A stretch of DNA of 64,000 bases, from NCBI RefSeq assembly GCF_030680395.1, contig NZ_JAUXVR010000014.1, positions 1-64,000 on the forward strand. The letters run 5' to 3'. The position numbers and the translations under genes are program-made. Below are positions 38,892 through 48,622 of this stretch, piece after piece; position 1 is the first letter of the stretch; every line of letters begins with the position of its first letter. This DNA comes from Methylobacter sp. (GTDB taxonomy: Bacteria > Pseudomonadota > Gammaproteobacteria > Methylococcales > Methylomonadaceae). The notes beneath the pieces are model-generated. The model was not told where the DNA came from, did no database searches, and saw only the letters and a program-made list of their open reading frames with translations.

Positions 38892-39767
38892 ATGAACGAA
38901 ATCTCAATTCAGCGCTTACGCGCACATGTCTATGAACTTGCCGGTAACATCGGCGAGCATAATGTTTTTCATCCGGATGCGCTCCATGCGGCGGAGGCTT
39001 ATATTTCGCAAGAATGGCGACAGCAAGGCTATGACGTCCGCAAACAAACCTATACTGCGCAAGGCGTTGAATGCGCCAATCTTGAAATCACCCGCGCCGG
39101 TAATGGCCGTAACAACGATGTCATCCTGATCGGCGCTCATTACGATTCGGTCTTCGGCAGTCCGGGCGCTAACGATAACGGCAGCGGCGTTGCAGCGTTG
39201 CTGGAGCTTTCGCGTCTGTTCAAGGATGTTGCGCCTGAAACCAGTCTGCGGTTTGTCGCGTTTGTGAATGAAGAACCGCCTTTTTTCTTCTGGCCCAGCA
39301 TGGGCAGTATGGTCTATGCCAAAGTCGCCAGACAACGTGGCGATCCGATACGTTTTATGATCTCGCTGGAGACCGTCGGCTATTATCGGAACCAGCAAGG
39401 CAGTCAAACTTATCCGCCTTTGCTGAAGCATTTTTATCCCGATACCGGTAATTTTATTGCTTTTGTTTCTAACTTGCGCTCCCGGCACATCTTGCGGGAC
39501 TGCGTTCGGGCGTTTTCCTCGGCGACGGATTTTCCGATGCAATCCATTGCTGCTCCCGCCATTGTGCCGGGAGTGTCCTTGAGCGATCAACTGGCGTTTT
39601 GGCGGCACGGTTACAAGGCTTTGATGATTACCGATACCGCTTTCTATCGTTACCCCTATTATCATACGGCTCAGGATACGCCGGATAAGCTCGATTATGA
39701 GCCGTTTACAGAAATGACTAACGGGCTGTTTTTAATGTTATGCCGGTTGGCGAATGCAATGCGATAA
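38892..39767 (+). CDS. M28-family metallopeptidase
   Basis: 291 residues, no signal peptide. The zinc sites of family M28 are seen: GAHYDS, GANDNGSG, and a Glu pair in FVNEEPPF; the last His lies in YPYYHTAQDT. Family members are aminopeptidases; some relatives are glutaminyl cyclases. The substrate is unknown. Single gene between intergenic stretches. Confidence 0.88.
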   Translation: MNEISIQRLRAHVYELAGNIGEHNVFHPDALHAAEAYISQEWRQQGYDVRKQTYTAQGVECANLEITRAGNGRNNDVILIGAHYDSVFGSPGANDNGSGVAALLELSRLFKDVAPETSLRFVAFVNEEPPFFFWPSMGSMVYAKVARQRGDPIRFMISLETVGYYRNQQGSQTYPPLLKHFYPDTGNFIAFVSNLRSRHILRDCVRAFSSATDFPMQSIAAPAIVPGVSLSDQLAFWRHGYKALMITDTAFYRYPYYHTAQDTPDKLDYEPFTEMTNGLFLMLCRLANAMR

Positions 39768-39835
39768 AGCCCGGAACCGTTCCGTTTAGCCTAAAAAGAT
39801 TAGTTGGAGCTCGTGCAATCCGTTCGTGCCGAGCC

Positions 39836-39913
39836 CCATTCGACAAGCTCATGACAGGCTTCGGCTACGTTCAGGAGAGCCCTGTCCAAGCCTGTCATGA
39901 GCTTGTCGAATGG
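39836..39913. repeat. Palindrome with 25-base perfect arms
   Basis: CCATTCGACAAGCTCATGAC starts the left arm (39836-39860) and its exact reverse complement forms the right arm (39889-39913), with a 28-base spacer. It lies between the M28 and HhH genes. The core TTCGACAAG also occurs at 6567-6599 in another palindrome. Confidence 0.9.
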
Positions 39914-39990
39914 CATGAGCGATTTTCGCACCCCCACCCATTTGGAATGCTCAACTGCGGTTTTTAGATCAACATGAGGTCTTGTACAAG

Positions 39991-40884
39991 ATGATAAGTA
40001 ATAAAGAAATCGCTGCAAAACTGCTCCAAATCGCCGACTTACTGGATGAGCAAAGAGCCAATCCTTTCCGGGTCAGCGCCTATCAGAATGCCGCCAAGAC
40101 CATCGAAACCATGAACGAAGCGGTCGAGGATTTACTGAGGCGCGAGGGTTTTTCGGCGTTGCTGGAACTGCCCGGAATCGGCGAAGGCATTGCCAGATCC
40201 ATTAACGAATATGTGATGACCGGACGCATGAGTCGTTTGGAAAGCTTGCAGTCAGGGCATGATCCCATCGCATTATTCGAACAGATACCGGGCATCGGCC
40301 CCAAGTCGGCGCACCGCATCATTGAAACGCTGCATATCGACACCCTGGAAGCCCTGGAACTGGCAGCGCACAACGGTCGCTTAAAAAAAGTACCCGGCTT
40401 CAGCGCCAAAAAAATCGCCCTGGTGCAAACCTGGCTTGCCCATGTCCTGGGTTATCGCAGGCCGCGTTTCGAACCGCAGCAAACCATAGCAGAGCCACCG
40501 GTCGCATTATTGTTGGAAATAGACGAACAGTACCGCAAAAAAGCGCACGCCGGAGAGCTGCCAACCATAGCGCCGAAACGCTTCAACCCGACTGGCGAAG
40601 CCTGGCTGCCCATCTTGCATGCGAGCCGGAAGGATTGGCACTTTACCGCGTTATATTCGAATACCGAGCGCGCTCACCAGCTGGATCGCGTCAAAGACTG
40701 GGTGGTGATTTATTTTTACGATGATAGTCACCACGAGGGCCAGCACACCGTTGTCACCGAAACGCGAGGCCCTGCAACCGGCCAGCGGGTGGTTCGGGGC
40801 CGCGAAAAAGAATGCAGCGAATATTACGCGGAACATGCGGCAAAAGGCGATGCCTCAAGGAGAGGTTCTAGCCACAGTAGTTAA
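39991..40884 (+). CDS. PolX-like helix-hairpin-helix DNA-binding protein without polymerase domain
   Basis: About 297 residues. The first about 160 residues match the N-terminal 8-kDa and HhH part of family X DNA polymerases: an NKEIAAKLLQIADLL start, then two HhH hairpins (ELPGIGEGIA and QIPGIGPKSA) and a third in VPGFSAKK. The nucleotidyltransferase palm (GS, DxD) and PHP domain are absent. The C-terminal about 120 residues look like a compact domain with WHFTALYSNTERAH. It could bind gaps or nicks in DNA; any catalysis is unknown. An in-frame TTG at 39982 is the alternative start. Confidence 0.75.
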   Translation: MISNKEIAAKLLQIADLLDEQRANPFRVSAYQNAAKTIETMNEAVEDLLRREGFSALLELPGIGEGIARSINEYVMTGRMSRLESLQSGHDPIALFEQIPGIGPKSAHRIIETLHIDTLEALELAAHNGRLKKVPGFSAKKIALVQTWLAHVLGYRRPRFEPQQTIAEPPVALLLEIDEQYRKKAHAGELPTIAPKRFNPTGEAWLPILHASRKDWHFTALYSNTERAHQLDRVKDWVVIYFYDDSHHEGQHTVVTETRGPATGQRVVRGREKECSEYYAEHAAKGDASRRGSSHSS

Positions 40885-41038
40885 ATATCGACTGGTAGAT
40901 TGTCTGCACCGAAGGGCGGTTTCCAGCCAACAAGCGACCTTGGCGAAGGTCTGCTTTGGAGTGTACAATTTTAAGTGGTGATGTTTGTGGACCTAACCGT
41001 CCTCCCCGTTTAGTACAAATAAATGACTAGGTAAAAAT

Positions 41039-41449
41039 ATGGAATCCCAAAGAACTCAAGCCGAAGAATCAGAAGACCGTATTGAAGAAACAAAAAAACG
41101 GACTACACAAGCAAAAGCCAGGGCCAAAGAAGCAATAGCACGAACTGAAGAATCAAAGGCGCTAACTGAAGAGTTAAAAGCAAATATTGAGGAATCAAAA
41201 GCACTAACTAACGAATCGGAAGCTCGAACTGAACAATCAGAAATACGTTCTGAGCAATCAAGGGTGCTAACTGAGGAGTCAATAAAACGAAATGGAGAAT
41301 TAAAAGCACAAACAGAACAAGCAATGGCACGCATTGAAGAGTCAGCAACAAAGATTGAATTATCAAAAGCTCGAATTGAAGCGTCAATGAAACGAGCTGA
41401 AGAGTCAAAAACACGAATGGAAGAATCAAAAGATCCAACTGAATATTAA
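41039..41449 (+). CDS. Low-complexity heptad-repeat protein
   Basis: 136 residues, almost all Glu, Ala, Arg, Lys, Ser and Thr, in about 17 units of seven residues such as EESKALT, EELKANI, EQSEIRS and ELSKARI. The 21-base DNA units are diverged, so the repeat is old or under protein-level selection. The pattern gives an extended charged helix or coiled coil; similar linkers occur between sensor and kinase domains in histidine kinases, but no such domain is attached. No signal or membrane segment. Whether it is made is uncertain; no strong ribosome-binding site. Confidence 0.5.
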   Translation: MESQRTQAEESEDRIEETKKRTTQAKARAKEAIARTEESKALTEELKANIEESKALTNESEARTEQSEIRSEQSRVLTEESIKRNGELKAQTEQAMARIEESATKIELSKARIEASMKRAEESKTRMEESKDPTEY

Positions 41450-41574
41450 AAATCAGAGTAACGAATGTCTCAAAAGGGTCGAGTTGAGCCTGTGAACGGT
41501 CCCGATTGTCATAATTGCCACTGACCTGAGTTTTCTGCGATAGTAGCAAACGATCCCCAGCACAGGTAGCCGCC

Positions 41575-43524
41575 ATGACCCATTCAGCGCCACTCCCGTT
41601 ATTGCCCTATTGCCCTACTAGCCTCGCCGAGCAACTACTGAGCGGCGAGCAAAGGATTTTACTGTTTGGCGAGACCGGTATCGGCAAATCCACGCTGACC
41701 GCCGAACTCGCGCGGATATTTTCCGAAAAAGGCCTAGCCTGCTTCTGCATCGCCGCCGATCCCGGATCGCCCGGCTTCGGTTTGCCCGGCACCGTATCGC
41801 TGGGACAGTGGCGGAAGTCCGGCTGGCAAGTGTCGGCATTTGAAGCGCTTTGCACGCTGGATGCAGGCCGTTTTCGCCTGCCGCTGCTGTCGGCTGTCAG
41901 CCGGTTAATGCAAAAGGCTCCCTTTGACTTGATGCTGATCGACGCCCCCGGCGTGGTCCGGGGCATTGCGGGTTCGGAATTGCTGACCGGCATGGTCGAG
42001 CTGTTGAAAATCGATACCGTGTTGGTGCTGAACCGCCAGTCGAAACCGCTGCCGTTAATGATCGAGCTGTTGTCGTTGGGCGTCCGCATCCTGCCGGTGC
42101 ATGCCCATCCTGAGGCCTGCCGTCCCGGCCAAAAGACCAGGGCGCACAAAAGAACCGGACAATGGCGGACTTACCTCGCCGTCAGCGACGAGATAACGCT
42201 CGATCTTGCCGATCTTCGCTTGGTCGGCTCGCCGCCGCCCATCGATGTGCCGGATGCCTGGACCGGCCGCCAATGCGCTTTTATCGATACCGAGCGAACC
42301 GTCAGCATCGGCGAAATCATCGCGCTGCAAAACGGCAAACTTCATATCCGGCTGCCTGCGGCAGCGGCAACGACCCGGACATTGCTGGTGCGCGATGCCC
42401 GTTGCGAAAAAAACGGCCTGCTGGTCAGCGCCGCGCCGTTTGCAAGCGGTAACCTGCAATTTTTGCCGCCGCCCGACGCGATGCCCTACCCGACGACGGA
42501 TTACAGCGGCGGACCCAGGCCTGCGGTCAAATTACGCGGCATGTACGCGACGATGGTCAACGGCGTGTTCGGCGACCCGCTGCTGCATCTTCGCCTGCAC
42601 CAGCAGCAACGCAGTCTGCTGTTCGACCTGGGCGACTCGGGCAGATTGTCCACCCGCATAGCCCATCAAGTCAGCGATGTGTTCATCAGCCATGCCCATA
42701 TCGATCATATCGGCGGCTTCTTGTGGCTGCTGCGCTCCCGTGTCGGCGATTTTCCAAGCTGCCGGATTTTCGGCCCGCCGGGTTTGATCGGCCATATTAA
42801 AGGCATGATCGACGGCGTCCTTTGGGACCGCATCGGGGATACCGGGCCGCGTTTCGAAATCGCCGAAATTCACGGCAACCGGCTGCAACGGGCAAGTATT
42901 AAGACGGGCTGCGGGGATTGCGTCGCTCTTCCCGAAATTCAGTTTGCCGAAGGATTGATCGTGGACGATCTGCAGTTCACTGTCCGCACGATCACGCTAG
43001 ATCACCACACGCCGGTGCAGGCCTATGCCTTCGAGAGCAAGGCCAAATTCAACGTCGATAATAATGTTCTTAAAACCTTGGGATTAGATGCCGGGCCCTG
43101 GCTGAACAAGCTGAAGCGGGTCATCGGCGCAGGCGATACTGCAGCTATGATCCGGCTGCCCGATAATAGCAGCCGGGAGGCGGGAGAACTGGGCGCCCTC
43201 CTCCTTACCGTCACGCCCGGCGAAAAACTGGTCTATGCAACCGATCTGGCCGAGACAAAAGCCAACCGCGCCGCACTGACCGCGTTGGCGCACAAGGCCG
43301 ACTTCTTTTTCTGCGAAGCTTCTTTTCTGGAAGACGACATCGACCAGGCACGGAGAACCGGCCATCTGACCGCGCGGGCCTGCGGCGAGATTGCAACCGC
43401 CGCCGATGTCAAACAACTGGTGCCGTTTCATTTCTCCAGGCGTTACGAAACAAGGCCTGAAGAGATTTACCTGGAATTAAGCGCCGCCTGTTCCCGCATC
43501 GTCATACCTACGAAAAGTCAGTAA
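41575..43524 (+). CDS. Clp1/Grc3-like polynucleotide kinase domain fused to RNase Z-type MBL domain
   Basis: 649 residues, two parts. Residues about 20-290 resemble Clp1/Grc3 RNA 5'-kinases: Walker A GETGIGKST (32-40), the clasp region DPGSPGFGLPGTVSLG (62-77), IDAPGVVRG (122-130) where Clp1 has NTCGWVKG, and an Arg-rich lid (RPGQKTRAHKR, 183-193). Residues about 320-645 are an MBL domain of RNase Z type: HAHIDH (373-378), His477/478, Asp557, GHLTA at 596-600 and FHFSRRY (618-624). One chain could cut RNA and phosphorylate an RNA end. Substrate and biological role unknown. Stands alone after the heptad-repeat gene. Confidence 0.8.
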   Translation: MTHSAPLPLLPYCPTSLAEQLLSGEQRILLFGETGIGKSTLTAELARIFSEKGLACFCIAADPGSPGFGLPGTVSLGQWRKSGWQVSAFEALCTLDAGRFRLPLLSAVSRLMQKAPFDLMLIDAPGVVRGIAGSELLTGMVELLKIDTVLVLNRQSKPLPLMIELLSLGVRILPVHAHPEACRPGQKTRAHKRTGQWRTYLAVSDEITLDLADLRLVGSPPPIDVPDAWTGRQCAFIDTERTVSIGEIIALQNGKLHIRLPAAAATTRTLLVRDARCEKNGLLVSAAPFASGNLQFLPPPDAMPYPTTDYSGGPRPAVKLRGMYATMVNGVFGDPLLHLRLHQQQRSLLFDLGDSGRLSTRIAHQVSDVFISHAHIDHIGGFLWLLRSRVGDFPSCRIFGPPGLIGHIKGMIDGVLWDRIGDTGPRFEIAEIHGNRLQRASIKTGCGDCVALPEIQFAEGLIVDDLQFTVRTITLDHHTPVQAYAFESKAKFNVDNNVLKTLGLDAGPWLNKLKRVIGAGDTAAMIRLPDNSSREAGELGALLLTVTPGEKLVYATDLAETKANRAALTALAHKADFFFCEASFLEDDIDQARRTGHLTARACGEIATAADVKQLVPFHFSRRYETRPEEIYLELSAACSRIVIPTKSQ

Positions 43525-43574
43525 TTACTTCCCGACGTGGATCGGATGAATTTTCGCTAGTTCCCAAGGTCAAA

Positions 43575-43940
43575 CTCTCGTCTTTATACATAAGTATTGA
43601 AAAACACGTCATCCAGGCTACATGGACGTACACAGCTCGCCATCCATGGCACTGGATACCCGCTTCCCGGCGGGTATGACGCGTTACTTAGATACTTGCG
43701 TATAACGACGAGCGCACTGCGTGGGAAATGCGGTCAAGGCGCGCTACGCCGTATACGGGGGACGCAGCTCGTCCTGCACTGCACATTCCCACGCGGCGCG
43801 TAGGATCAAGGGTACTCGCCGGAAACGCCGCCTCGCGCTACGCGCTTGGATGGCCTTATTCTGGCCTACATCCGAGTCCGCCATTCCAGCGTCCATATCG
43901 AAATGACGCTCTTCGATAGACTTGTGTATTAAAGACGAGA
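43575..43940. repeat. Dispersed repeat family B, copy 3
   Basis: Shares with 28770-29070 the ends CTCGTCTTTATACA and TGTGTAT-AAAGACGAG, the block GACGAGCGCACTGCGTGGGAA (about 43708-43728), TTCCCACGCGGCGCG (about 43786-43800) and CCATTCCAGCGTCCATATCG (about 43880-43899). An internal hairpin includes GGATACCCGCTTCCCGGCGGG. No gene. Confidence 0.7.
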
Positions 43941-44064
43941 GCTCAGGCTTGGAAATTCAGTTACGGAAGCTCCAGCTTCCCGTCTCGCGAAGCTGGAGCT
44001 TCGCATCCTGAGTTCCCAATCTGAAGAGACTGTGAAAGTATTATCAAAATTAGTTTAAGAACCT

Positions 44065-44158
44065 ATTCACCACGAAGGCACGAAGACCACGAAGGAACAA
44101 TAATTGTTGAAACTCAGAGTGTTGAAAACTTCGTGTCCTTCGTGCCTTCGTGGTGAAT
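44065..44158. repeat. Dispersed repeat family A, copy 2
   Basis: ATTCACCACGAAGGCACGAAG starts the left arm at 44065, and the reverse complement ends at 44158 with CTTCGTGCCTTCGTGGTGAAT; the 30-base arms carry a few mismatches around a 34-base centre. Same element as at 24668-24739. Confidence 0.85.
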
Positions 44159-44291
44159 GCTTCTGCTTTTGTTCTAAAACGAATACTTTCACAGCCTCTG
44201 AAGCTTGGGAACCCGCATACTGCTCCTGCGTGGATTTACATCCTTCATTCTTGTAGTCGCTCATGTCTTCGTGGTAAAAGTAGGCTACTAA

Positions 44292-46129
<1,838 letters not shown>

Positions 46130-46131
46130 TC

Positions 46132-46392
46132 ATGAGCAATCGAAAACAACTTAAAGACAAAATTGAAAACCAGATCAAACGCATCAAAAAAGCGGAACAC
46201 GATCAGGGCCCGAACCTGCCCTCTATCGGCACCTTGGGCTTGGTCATGATATTGCCTATCATCGCCGGCGTTTATTTAGGCCACTGGCTGGACGATAGGT
46301 TGGAAGGTTATTCGACGCACTGGACACTCAGTTTATTGTTCGCAGGCATAGTGATTGGGGTTTTTAATGTGTATTTTCTGATTAAGGATTAG
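46132..46392 (+). CDS. atpQ: AtpQ-like membrane protein (AtpI/AtpZ family)
   Basis: 86 residues with two transmembrane segments: about residues 30-50 with GVYLGHWLDDRL behind, and about 61-83. The GxxLGxxLD pattern is that of AtpI/AtpZ-like proteins, called AtpQ in N-ATPase operons. Starts two bases after the atpC stop. Probably helps in Fo assembly or ion transport. The usual next gene, atpR, is not between it and atpB. Confidence 0.8.
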   Translation: MSNRKQLKDKIENQIKRIKKAEHDQGPNLPSIGTLGLVMILPIIAGVYLGHWLDDRLEGYSTHWTLSLLFAGIVIGVFNVYFLIKD

Positions 46393-46400
46393 GCTAAATC

Positions 46401-47066
46401 ATGGAAAACGAATTTGTCTTTTCTATCGGACCGGTAGTGATAGCCACAGCCGTCATCACTACGTGGGGCATCATGTTGGTCATTAGCGTAATAGCCTGGC
46501 TTACAACACGCCATTTGGAGATGCTGCCGGGTAAGTTGCAGACCACTGTCGAAGGCATTGTGGCGGCTATTGATGAGGCCATTAGCGCTGTCGCACCTGA
46601 ACACGGACGACTCATCCTGCCTTTTATTGCGACCCTTTGGCTGTTCCTGATCATTGCCAACCTGATCGGTTTAATACCCGGCTTGCATTCGCCGACCCGC
46701 GATCTTTCAGTGACCTCGGCACTGGCAATACTGGTGTTCTTTTCGGTGCACTGGTTTGGCATAAAAACCCAGGGCCTGAAAAATTACCTGCACCATTACT
46801 TAAGCCCCAGCCCGATTTTGCTGCCTTTTCATATTATCAGCGAATTGACCCGCACCTTGGCGCTGGCTATCCGTTTATTCGGCAATATAATGAGTCTGGA
46901 AATGGCGGCTATGCTGGTATTGCTGGTGGCAGGGTTTCTCGCCCCTATTCCGATTTTAATGCTGCATATCATTGAAGCGCTGGTACAGGCTTATATCTTC
47001 GGTATGCTGGCGCTGATCTATGTGGCCGGAGCCATACAGTCCCAACACCTTAACCCACCGGAGTAA
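46401..47066 (+). CDS. atpB: N-type ATP synthase, subunit a
   Basis: 221-residue Fo stator channel subunit with about five to six membrane segments. The essential Arg is in LALAIRLFGNIMS. Eight bases separate it from the preceding gene. Together with the c ring it forms the ion path. Length is shorter than the main E. coli subunit a (271) but usual for N-type. Confidence 0.9.
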   Translation: MENEFVFSIGPVVIATAVITTWGIMLVISVIAWLTTRHLEMLPGKLQTTVEGIVAAIDEAISAVAPEHGRLILPFIATLWLFLIIANLIGLIPGLHSPTRDLSVTSALAILVFFSVHWFGIKTQGLKNYLHHYLSPSPILLPFHIISELTRTLALAIRLFGNIMSLEMAAMLVLLVAGFLAPIPILMLHIIEALVQAYIFGMLALIYVAGAIQSQHLNPPE

Positions 47067-47069
47067 CTT

Positions 47070-47336
47070 ATGTCAGACATAGCCTCGATTGTCCTTGGAT
47101 CCAGCATCGCCGCGATTATCGGCATCGCGTTGGGGGTGATGATTCCTGCTCTGGCCATGGGCAAAGCCATCGGCAGCGCCTTGGAAGCCTTATCGCGGCA
47201 GCCGGAGTCGGAGCGGTCGATTATGCGCACCTTGTTTATCGGCCTGGCGATGATCGAATCGCTGGCTATCTATTGCCTGGTTATTATTTTGATTGTGCTG
47301 TTTCGAAATCCGCTGCTTGAATACGTTCTTAAATGA
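47070..47336 (+). CDS. atpE: N-type ATP synthase, subunit c (atypical ion site)
   Basis: 88 residues, two transmembrane helices joined by the polar loop RQPE (43-46). The ion-binding Glu63 and the neighbours Ser64 and Tyr68 in IESLAIY match Na+-type c subunits. In the first helix, the position that carries Gln in Ilyobacter (Q32) or Glu in typical N-ATPases is Met30 (PALAMGKA). So the Na+ ligand set looks incomplete; protons may be the coupling ion. Starts three bases after atpB. Confidence 0.9.
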   Translation: MSDIASIVLGSSIAAIIGIALGVMIPALAMGKAIGSALEALSRQPESERSIMRTLFIGLAMIESLAIYCLVIILIVLFRNPLLEYVLK

Positions 47337-47378
47337 TTGGAAAAGAACTCACCACGAAGACACGAAGAGCACGAAGAT

Positions 47379-47750
47379 ATGGAATTTGACGATTTATTAA
47401 GGCGTGTCATTGGCTGTGCGATTGAAGTCCATAAATTTTTGGGAGCTGGGTTACTGGAATCCACTTATGAAAAATTTTTAGAGCATGAACTTCATCTAGC
47501 AGGTCTTTCTTATACAGTGCAACAACAATTGCCTGTTAACTATAAGGGGGTTGAGCTGGATTGTGGGTATCGGCTCGATCTGGTGGTGGAAAATAAACTG
47601 ATTGTGGAATTAAAAAGTGTCGAGAAATTGCAAAAAATTCATGAAGCACAAATACTTACTTACATGAAACTGACTGGCTTAAACGTAGGATTACTAATCA
47701 ACTTTAATGAGACCCTCTTGAAAAATGGTATCAAGCGTTTTGTACTTTAA
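47379..47750 (+). CDS. GxxExxY family protein (PD-(D/E)XK nuclease-like)
   Basis: 123 residues from ATG 47379. GLLESTY gives the family name motif, and LDCGYRLDLVVENK with VELKSVE matches a PD-(D/E)XK nuclease active site. The family is scattered among bacteria; its role is unknown to me. The frame extends upstream to TTG 47337, but that part is only the translation of the DNA repeat (SPRRHEEHED), so ATG 47379 is more likely. It has no relation to ATP synthase and splits atpE from atpF. Confidence 0.82.
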   Translation: MEFDDLLRRVIGCAIEVHKFLGAGLLESTYEKFLEHELHLAGLSYTVQQQLPVNYKGVELDCGYRLDLVVENKLIVELKSVEKLQKIHEAQILTYMKLTGLNVGLLINFNETLLKNGIKRFVL

Positions 47751-47763
47751 GACTTTGAAAGAA

Positions 47764-47834
47764 GTCACCACGAAGGCACGAAGATTTGATAATTTGCTCT
47801 AAAACTTCGTGTTCTTCGTGCCTTCGTGGTGAAT
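47764..47834. repeat. Dispersed repeat family A, copy 3
   Basis: TCACCACGAAGGCACGAAG at 47765-47783 and its reverse complement at about 47805-47834 (with GTTCTTCGTGCCTTCGTGGTG), with a 20-base centre. It lies 14 bases after the GxxExxY stop and 38 bases before the atpF start, so it is transcribed within the operon and would fold in the mRNA. Confidence 0.85.
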
Positions 47835-47872
47835 AATTTTTTTATCAAACACTTAAACCGGCAATAAAGCAT

Positions 47873-48622
47873 ATGGAATTCAACCTATCCACTTTTGTTT
47901 TTGAAATCATCAATTTCCTGATTCTGATCTGGATCTTGCAGCGGCTTTTTTACAAGCCTTTGCTGGAAGTGATTGCCAAGCGCAAGCGGTTTATAGATCA
48001 ATCGCTTAGTGAGGCTAAAAACCTGAAACTACAGGCAGAACAACAATGTAGCCTTTATGAAAACCGGCAAAAATTGTGGGACCAGGAAAAACAATCCGCT
48101 ATAACCGCCCTGCACCGGCAACTCGAAGCCGAAAGAAAAGCCCATCTGGAAAAGCTGAATGCCGACCTTGAGCAAGAACGGCAAAAAGCAAATGTGTTAC
48201 TGTTGAAACAGCAACGGGAGTTGCAACAACAATCCGAAAAACAGGCCTTGCTCAACGGCGCCAAATTTGCAGGAATGCTGTTGCAACAGTCCGCCGGACC
48301 TGAACTGGAAGCCCGTTTATTTACTATGCTGATGGACAATCTGGTCACCTTACCGGAAGCCTGCAAGCTGTGTCTGACCATGTTCGGAACGAAGAAATCG
48401 GTGCCGGTCAAAATAACCAGCGCCTATCCGCTACCCGTAGAAATGCGCCTGCAACTGGAACAAAAGCTGGATGCGTTAATCAACAGTCAAATCAATTTTC
48501 AATATCATCAGAATAACGCGTTGATTGCCGGTCTGCGTATGGACATCGGCGCTTGGGTGTTAAACGCCAACCTGCAACATGAACTGATCGGTTTTACCGA
48601 GATTGGCTATGAGTCTGATTAA
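47873..48622 (+). CDS. atpF: N-type ATP synthase, subunit b fused to delta-like domain
   Basis: 249 residues, against about 156 for an ordinary b. The N-terminus has one membrane helix ([14 protein letters not shown]), then a long coiled stalk to about residue 135. The last about 110 residues look like the delta subunit ([26 protein letters not shown]). A separate atpH is absent from the operon, as is usual for N-ATPases. ATG lies 122 bases after the GxxExxY stop, behind a palindrome. Confidence 0.88.
   Translation: MEFNLSTFVFEIINFLILIWILQRLFYKPLLEVIAKRKRFIDQSLSEAKNLKLQAEQQCSLYENRQKLWDQEKQSAITALHRQLEAERKAHLEKLNADLEQERQKANVLLLKQQRELQQQSEKQALLNGAKFAGMLLQQSAGPELEARLFTMLMDNLVTLPEACKLCLTMFGTKKSVPVKITSAYPLPVEMRLQLEQKLDALINSQINFQYHQNNALIAGLRMDIGAWVLNANLQHELIGFTEIGYESD

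Larger units (their letters stand above)
47348..47834 (+). mobile_element. Repeat-framed insertion between atpE and atpF
   Basis: Left half-repeat CACCACGAAGACACGAAGAG at about 47350-47369, then the GxxExxY gene, then a complete family A palindrome at 47764-47834. The same repeats occur without a gene at 24.7 and 44.1 kb. Together these suggest that a unit of gene plus repeats entered the operon. No transposase or target duplication is obvious. Confidence 0.6.

Noticed and set aside
38916-39665. 249-residue minus-strand frame
   Set aside because: Antisense of the M28 peptidase, whose metal motifs are complete.
41208-41576. 122-residue minus-strand frame rich in Leu and Val
   Set aside because: Antisense image of the heptad-repeat gene; its regularity is a by-product of the 21-base period.
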